A DNA stretch of 12,208 nucleotides from Prolixibacteraceae bacterium UBA6162. Lineage in GTDB: Bacteria; Bacteroidota; Bacteroidia; Bacteroidales; Prolixibacteraceae. The notes below the pieces were generated by a model, which was not told the origin of the DNA, did no database searches, and worked only from the letters and a program-made list of their open reading frames with translations. The translations under genes were made by a program, and so were the position numbers. The stretch covers positions 1 through 12,208 of the forward strand of contig DIUI01000024.1 of assembly GCA_002428215.1 (NCBI GenBank), written 5' to 3'. This document shows, piece by piece, positions 9,401 through 12,208 of the stretch. The stretch's first letter is position 1. The number at the start of each line of letters is the position of its first letter.

Positions 9401-9520
9401 AATAAATTCACCACAATCCCAGAAACTGGTGGTTGGCTCAATAGTCAGCAAATATACAATGGCAGAGATCACAAAGGCAGACCAGCCAATTGCAAGGTTG
9501 AAAAGATTGTATTGTTTCAT
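6422..9520 (-). CDS. DUF2723 membrane protein, protein O-mannosyltransferase-like
   Basis: Large (about 1032 residues) inner-membrane GT-C-like protein of the DUF2723 family, which is distantly related to eukaryotic protein O-mannosyltransferases and to TMEM260. Visible: a hydrophobic N-terminus; the family signature EPTTSFWDCGEF (28-39), whose acidic residues are the likely catalytic Asp/Glu; VGHPPGAP (48-55); many membrane spans through about residue 340; a second membrane cluster in the middle; then a soluble half with NGDNDTFPLWY and RDVRVCNLSYLQTDWY, characteristic of Bacteroidota members. The C-terminus contains helix-turn-helix repeats resembling TPRs (EGEYEKAIKVVERNLELVP; EAGAFDKANALAEACYQSYG). 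An in-frame TTG at 9610 would add 30 residues; I prefer the ATG at 9520 (MKQYNLF) because family-like sequence starts there. The 5' gap of 150 bp contains only weak promoter-like matches on the minus strand, the best being TATCTTCG at 9638-9631. The donor and target are unknown. Confidence 0.88.
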   Translation of the reverse strand: MKQYNLFNLAIGWSAFVISAIVYLLTIEPTTSFWDCGEFITTSTLLQVGHPPGAPIFMIVGRFFTLLGGGPHNAAIMVNIMSALSSAFTILFLFWTITHLAKKIVAPSDSLPLYQTLLIMGSGLTGALGYAFSDTFWFSAVEGEVYAMSSFLTALVFWAILKWENIADEPHANRWLILIAYLIGLSIGVHLLNLLAIPAIVFVYYYRKFTVTRKGIIYALGLSIAILGGIMYGIIPGFVTVASWFELLFVNSFGLPFHSGALFYMAVLAGLLIWSIYYTVRKNLVIWNTIAVAITVIVIGYSSFALILIRSAANPPMDQNSPNDTFSLLSYLNREQYGSRPLLYGQNYNSPLDANNRYTQGKPYYTQRDGRYVITEYRFTPNYDDRFKTLFPRMWSSMDASHATAYGEWAEIKGKTIRYQNDRGEIEAITTPTFTENLRFFFRYQVGHMYMRYFMWNFVGRQNDIQSHGGILHGNWISGIHAIDGYRLGNQRDLPDAYASKARNSYYFLPLIFGLLGIFFQYNKGSTGRQGLWVVTLLFLMTGLAIVVYLNQYPYQPRERDYAYAGSFYAFAIWIGLGVPALFEGLKRFLPNKVNMLAVSLAGLLLVPGILLSENYDDHDRSNRYTARDLGANYLETVKEQGIIFTNGDNDTFPLWYNQDVEGVRRDVRVCNLSYLQTDWYITQMKRKMWDSKPLPFSLREEQYTQGTRDLIYLLDDPRLRRETIDLTEAVRFVASDDPATKLRQANNAAYIPKKIISFPVDKEAVIRNNVVRPEDYDKIVDTIFINMSNKEYLPKDEFMILDLIANNNWERPIYFAITVGSNKYLGLQDYFQLEGFAYRFVPIKRDTPVEDRINWGTVAADIMYENLMQRFKWGNMNDPSVYIDENNARMMTNIRNNFNRLAQQLVAEGEYEKAIKVVERNLELVPPQVVPYEFFSLDMVATLYEAGAFDKANALAEACYQSYGDVLAYLFTFDRFHLNSYDVSDEIQRNLFYLQKLERISAVFANDEMAEKAGNTLEEYYNRYIGQAQPR

Positions 9521-9670
9521 ATTGTTCTGTTTCTGGTGTTGAATCGCCATGCAAATCTTTCGAAGCGGCATAGGTAACCGTAACCCGGCCAACTGTTCGG
9601 AAAATAGCAATTTACGAACAATTATAGGCGCGAAGATAGTGGTTTTGTGAAATAGATTCGATGAAGCCGG

Positions 9671-10342
9671 CTAATTAAGTAGTCTTCTTAAAAGTTGCCT
9701 GTCAGCAATCTTTACCGATTTTTTGTCGATTATAAACAACCCTTCTCGTTGCATTTCTCCCAGCACCCTTGCCAGTGCAGGTCTGGTTACCCCTAACAAA
9801 TCGGCAAGCTCCTGCTGGGTTTGTTGCAAAATAAATCCAGATTCCTGCGGTCCGAGGGATTGAAGCATGAAGTGCGCAATTTTTTCTTTGATACTTTTAA
9901 AGCTAAGAAGGTGCAATTTTCCAGACAAAAACTGTGTTTGCGAGGAAATAGCATTCAGGTAGTTGAGTAAAATTTTTTGGTTGACCTGCATCAGAGTCAA
10001 GAAGGAAGGAATGGGCAGAAAAACTATTTCGGTTTCGGTAAGGGTAGTTACCGTAACAGGAAATTGCCGTTTGTGCCCAAAGAGGAAGGCGATGGCCAAA
10101 GGCCTTGGAGCTTCGATGTTTTCAATTTTCAAAATCTTGCCTGAAAAATCGGTCATTTCGCCTTTAACGGTGCCCTTCTGAAGCACCAAAAGATGGTTTG
10201 CCTCATCTCCCGAAGATACGACCATAACATCTTTGGCAAATTTTTTAACCTGAAAGGGGATGGTTCCCATGAGTTGGGAAAGCGTTGCGGCAGGAAGTCC
10301 GGCAAAAAGTGGCGAACGTGAAAGCATTTGGAAATCGGGCAT
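9671..10342 (-). CDS. Crp/Fnr-family transcriptional regulator
   Basis: 223 residues: an N-terminal cyclic-nucleotide-binding-like beta-roll (about 10-115), a long dimerisation helix (about 117-145) and a C-terminal winged helix-turn-helix. The HTH is QQELADLLGVTRPALARVLGEMQREG (174-201 region), with R187 and R192 matching DNA-contacting R180 and R185 of E. coli CRP but proline 188 in place of E181. There is no cysteine anywhere, so it cannot carry an FNR-type Fe-S cluster. The CRP cAMP pocket motif (GEL then RS) is also absent, so it probably senses something else or binds a haem-like ligand. It diverges from a ferredoxin-domain gene, with a 22-bp palindrome 9 bp before its start codon, suggesting autoregulation. 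HcpR (nitrosative-stress regulator) is a reasonable guess, since Crp/Fnr regulators next to such ferredoxin genes are often linked to hcp; no hcp is in this window. Confidence 0.9.
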   Translation of the reverse strand: MPDFQMLSRSPLFAGLPAATLSQLMGTIPFQVKKFAKDVMVVSSGDEANHLLVLQKGTVKGEMTDFSGKILKIENIEAPRPLAIAFLFGHKRQFPVTVTTLTETEIVFLPIPSFLTLMQVNQKILLNYLNAISSQTQFLSGKLHLLSFKSIKEKIAHFMLQSLGPQESGFILQQTQQELADLLGVTRPALARVLGEMQREGLFIIDKKSVKIADRQLLRRLLN

Positions 10343-10351
10343 ATTCGGTTG

Positions 10352-10373
10352 AGTTGTAATAAATGATACAACT
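10352..10373 (+). promoter_or_regulatory. Crp/Fnr-type operator between regulator and ferredoxin gene
   Basis: A perfect 7-bp inverted repeat, AGTTGTA (10352-10358) and TACAACT (10367-10373), separated by 8 bases, 22 bp in all. Aligned with the Crp box it gives half-sites TGTAA-N6-ATACA at 10355-10370, the same register and length as TGTGA-N6-TCACA. Its centre (10362.5) is about 41 bp upstream of the start predicted from the ferredoxin -7 element, the classical class II activator position, and it lies 9 bp upstream of the regulator's ATG on the other strand. The same half-site occurs at pruA (1966-1981). Confidence 0.6.
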
Positions 10374-10391
10374 TATGAAACGGATGGTGGC

Positions 10392-10399
10392 TACTTTTG
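10392..10399 (+). promoter_or_regulatory. Predicted promoter of the ferredoxin-domain gene, -7 element
   Basis: TACTTTTG matches the Bacteroidota TAnnTTTG -7 consensus exactly. No TTG is present 17-23 bp upstream where the -33 element should be; instead the 22-bp operator ends there. That combination is what an activator-dependent promoter would look like. Expected transcript start is about 10403, with a leader of about 16 nt before the ATG at 10419. Confidence 0.55.
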
Positions 10400-10418
10400 T
10401 TGAGTAAAACCACAGAAT

Positions 10419-11297
10419 ATGATAAGAGAAATTGTAAAAATAGAAGAAGCTCTGTGCAATGGATGCGGCGATTGTGTTCCGGGTTGTCACGAAGGTGCTC
10501 TGCAGATAATAGATGGCAAGGCCCGTTTGATAAGTGAACTTATGTGCGATGGTTTGGGCGCATGCATTGGACATTGTCCGGAAGGTGCCATTACTATTGA
10601 AAAAAGAGAAGCAGAGGCCTACAACGAAACGCTGGTAATCGCGCAGATGGTAAAAAGCGGCAAGAATACAGTATTTGCCCATCTTCAGCATCTGAGAGGG
10701 CATGGAGAAACCGGTTACTTACAAGAGGCACTCACCTGGATACGCAACAACCAGGATTCCATTCCGTTTACCATTGCCGAGGTACATGCGTTTATGCATG
10801 GGGACGCTAAGAAACCTGTAGCACCAGTGGGTGGTGGTTGTCCTGGTTCGGCTCCACAAACCTTTGCTGCGGGTGGCATGTCGATGGCTTCTGCAAGGCC
10901 TGCAGCAGCGGCCGATTCTAAACTTGCTCAGTGGCCTGTTCAGTTACATCTGATCAATCCGGGAGCTGGTTATTTTGCTGGCGCCGATCTTTTAATTGCC
11001 GCTGATTGTGCCGCATTTGCACATGGTGACTTTCACAATACCTTTATCCAAAATAAAAAGATTGTGATTGCCTGCCCAAAACTGGATCAGAGTACCGAAA
11101 CCTATGTGCAGAAGTTTATCCGACTCATTGATGAAGCAAAAGTAAACACTATTACGGTGGTTATTATGGAAGTTCCTTGCTGTGGCGGTCTTATCCATAT
11201 GGTACAAATGGCCCGCAAGGCAGCGCACAGAAATGTGCCGGTTAAATCTGTTGTGGTAAGTGTTCGGGGTGAGGTGCTTTCCGACGAGTGGGTATAA
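10419..11297 (+). CDS. Ferredoxin-domain protein with Cys-rich C-terminal domain
   Basis: 292 residues. The N-terminus is a bacterial-type two-cluster ferredoxin: C13-x2-C16-x2-C19-x3-C23, then C43-x5-C49-x3-C53-P, where the second motif has Leu46 instead of the expected Cys. In a 2[4Fe-4S] fold this leaves cluster II with three cysteine ligands (C43, C49, C23), as in [3Fe-4S] ferredoxins. A helical stretch (65-130), a Gly/Ala-rich linker with GGGCPGSAP (138-146) and a C-terminal alpha/beta-looking domain follow, with AADC (194-197), IACPKLD (217-223) and VPCCGGL (252-258); 12 cysteines in all. No signal peptide or membrane span is visible, so it is probably cytoplasmic. I recognise the architecture as a conserved, poorly characterised anaerobe family often found beside Crp/Fnr regulators and hcp. 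An electron-transfer or redox-sensing role is inferred. It is transcribed divergently from the regulator and ends 12 bp before the convergent AcpH-like gene. Confidence 0.85.
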   Translation: MIREIVKIEEALCNGCGDCVPGCHEGALQIIDGKARLISELMCDGLGACIGHCPEGAITIEKREAEAYNETLVIAQMVKSGKNTVFAHLQHLRGHGETGYLQEALTWIRNNQDSIPFTIAEVHAFMHGDAKKPVAPVGGGCPGSAPQTFAAGGMSMASARPAAAADSKLAQWPVQLHLINPGAGYFAGADLLIAADCAAFAHGDFHNTFIQNKKIVIACPKLDQSTETYVQKFIRLIDEAKVNTITVVIMEVPCCGGLIHMVQMARKAAHRNVPVKSVVVSVRGEVLSDEWV

Positions 11298-11309
11298 TTT
11301 AGCTACGGC

Positions 11310-11924
11310 TTAAAGTAGGTGCGAATTTTCAGGTTTGAGAATCCGAATGCCTTTATCCTGTTCAACGAAAGTAACCACTTCTTTCATAAACTGTCTGAAA
11401 TGTTCCAGTAAGTCTGTCTGGTGAAGGGATAAAATCCTCAAAGCCTCATCTTGCAAAGGGGGCAGAGATGTATATTTCGCCATAACTTCCAATGCCTTGT
11501 ATAGACCTTCTTTCGTCGCATACGATTCCAGCCTTTTGTTCTGAATCAGGAATGGTAAAAATTGTTGAACCCTTATAGGAAGTATCAGGTAATTTCGCAT
11601 CAGAGATTTATGCACGCGACTGGTAAATTGGCGCAATGAATGAGTGGAGTACCCTGTCCACTCCTGTGCCAGAAAATGATCGTAAAGGAGATCACATACA
11701 ATACCGGCATAACGTCGGTAAGCGGGTTGGAAGAAAATTTTAGATTGTGAAACCCAGATACTTTGGTCGGTGTAATGGTCAATTGCCCTGTGCAAAAGAA
11801 TTCCTTCTTTAACCGATTCGCGATAGTTGAGGTATTGGCTTCCTTTCACATAATCGCCGATAAAGTTTCCAATCTGGATATCGACCGATTCTCCCGACAA
11901 GTATAAATGTGCAAGAAAGTTCAT
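11310..11924 (-). CDS. Acyl carrier protein phosphodiesterase-like (AcpH/DUF479)
   Basis: 204 residues, close to E. coli AcpH (193 aa), a metal-dependent HD-related hydrolase that removes 4'-phosphopantetheine from holo-ACP. Visible: the N-terminal MNFLAHLYLS motif with His6; GNFIGDYVKG (19-28) with Asp24; GILLHRAIDHYTD (41-53) with His45, Arg46 and Asp49; and CDLLYDHFLAQEW (77-89) with Asp78, Asp82 and His83. These are the expected metal and active-site residues, and none is missing. The start at 11924 begins with the conserved MNFLAH motif. The enzyme is all alpha-helical and cytoplasmic. The gene stands alone, converging on the ferredoxin-domain gene with 12 bp between stop codons and diverging from the GTPase-like gene. 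Upstream, TACTTTGC on the minus strand near 11956-11949 resembles a promoter but is one base short of the consensus. The family is clear; activity on ACP in this phylum is assumed. Confidence 0.88.
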   Translation of the reverse strand: MNFLAHLYLSGESVDIQIGNFIGDYVKGSQYLNYRESVKEGILLHRAIDHYTDQSIWVSQSKIFFQPAYRRYAGIVCDLLYDHFLAQEWTGYSTHSLRQFTSRVHKSLMRNYLILPIRVQQFLPFLIQNKRLESYATKEGLYKALEVMAKYTSLPPLQDEALRILSLHQTDLLEHFRQFMKEVVTFVEQDKGIRILKPENSHLL

Positions 11925-12003
11925 GTTGTGTTATCTAGGCAAACAAACGCAAAGTAGTTAAAAATGTTCTTTAACACCCGCAACTTATATAGATTATGAG
12001 GGT

Positions 12004-12045
12004 TGTCGTATTTTGACCGGGGTTAATGGAGTAAATTTTACGACA
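12004..12045 (+). promoter_or_regulatory. Predicted promoter with spaced inverted repeat upstream of GTPase-like gene
   Basis: TTG at 12013-12015 and TAAATTTT at 12032-12039 (one mismatch to TAnnTTTG) are separated by 16 bp, the same spacing as at pruA, and predict a start about 15 nt before the ATG. Flanking these elements are TGTCGTA (12004-12010) and its exact reverse complement TACGACA (12039-12045), whose centres are 35 bp apart. The paired sites could be bound by one regulator on either side of RNA polymerase, or be chance. Confidence 0.3.
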
Positions 12046-12060
12046 CAAACACCCCATAGT

Positions 12061-12208
12061 ATGAAGCCCAAAAAAGTCCTGATTTTAGGCGCTGCCGGGC
12101 GTGACTTTCATAATTTTAATACCTGGTTTCGTGACAACGATGAATATCAGGTGGTGGCATTTACGGCAGCTCAGATTCCCAACATCGACAATCGCCTTTA
12201 TCCTCCTG
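12061..12208 (+). CDS. GTPase related to cyclic 2,3-diphosphoglycerate synthetase, N-terminal fragment
   Basis: An ATG at 12061 opens 49 complete codons that run off the right edge with no stop. The peptide begins with basic residues and a Rossmann/P-loop-like strand, KKVLILGAAGRDFHNFN (4-20), then the family signature WFRDNDEYQVVAFTAAQIPNI (22-42) and RLYPP at the window edge. This matches the start of a family of predicted GTPases annotated by similarity to archaeal cyclic 2,3-diphosphoglycerate synthetase. Bacterial members are uncharacterised, and making cyclic 2,3-DPG is unlikely in this host. The nucleotide-binding domains and most of the protein are outside the window, so integrity and function cannot be judged. 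A 136-bp divergent intergenic region separates it from the AcpH-like gene and carries the promoter-like elements described at 12004-12045. Confidence 0.82.
   Translation, partial: MKPKKVLILGAAGRDFHNFNTWFRDNDEYQVVAFTAAQIPNIDNRLYPP

Noticed and set aside
9521..9610. 30-codon N-terminal extension of the DUF2723 protein from TTG 9610
   Set aside because: The added residues do not look like the family, which begins with a short tail before the first membrane span; the ATG at 9520 gives that.
11298..11314. Small stem TTTAGC-tacg-GCTTAAA between convergent ferredoxin and AcpH-like genes
   Set aside because: AU-rich, short and bulged, with no U-tract; too weak to call a bidirectional terminator.
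1..12208. Mobile elements, CRISPR arrays, tRNA/rRNA genes, defence islands
   Set aside because: No tandem direct repeats with unique spacers, no transposase or integrase motifs and no cloverleaf-like segments were seen; gene content is largely conserved housekeeping.

Overview
The window looks like an ordinary, gene-dense stretch of a Bacteroidota chromosome, probably from the Bacteroidales/Marinilabiliales side. The evidence is the gene content (a DUF2723 protein O-mannosyltransferase-like protein, a DUF6427-like membrane protein, a short FtsB/DivIC protein, an ALDH4-type P5C dehydrogenase), the weak Shine-Dalgarno signals, and several TAnnTTTG promoter elements, the -7 box typical of this phylum. 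There is no tRNA, rRNA, CRISPR array, transposase, integrase or recognisable mobile element. The longest gap without a gene is about 174 bp.

Layout. Positions 1-1838 (+) hold the last two thirds of valyl-tRNA synthetase. Positions 2000-3637 (+) hold L-glutamate-gamma-semialdehyde dehydrogenase (pruA), with its own promoter, an operator-like palindrome and a clear hairpin terminator. Positions 3812-4105 (+) hold a small FtsB/DivIC-like divisome protein, whose 3' end overlaps the 3' end of the oppositely directed membrane protein at 4086-5093 (-). A minus-strand block then reads, in transcription order, Crp/Fnr-type regulator (10342-9671), DUF2723 membrane glycosyltransferase-like protein (9520-6422), purD (6365-5097) and the DUF6427-like protein (5093-4086). 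Only the purD/DUF6427 pair is clearly coupled, with 3 bp between the genes. Diverging from the regulator is a 292-aa ferredoxin-domain protein (10419-11297, +). An AcpH-like ACP phosphodiesterase (11924-11310, -) converges on it. The right edge holds the first 49 codons of a GTPase related to cyclic 2,3-diphosphoglycerate synthetase (12061 onward, +).

How the pieces may work together. The most interesting unit is the divergent pair of a Crp/Fnr-type regulator and a ferredoxin-domain protein. A 22-bp inverted repeat with the exact geometry of a Crp box lies between them, about 41 bp upstream of the predicted start of the ferredoxin transcript, where a class II activator would sit. A second palindrome with the same TGTAA-N6-NTACA core and spacing overlaps the predicted transcription start of pruA. 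One reading is a small regulon in which the regulator activates the ferredoxin gene, controls itself and represses proline/P5C catabolism. This is inference from sequence geometry, not demonstrated. The remainder is housekeeping: translation, purine synthesis, division, cofactor turnover and surface glycosylation. I found no convincing new multi-gene system.
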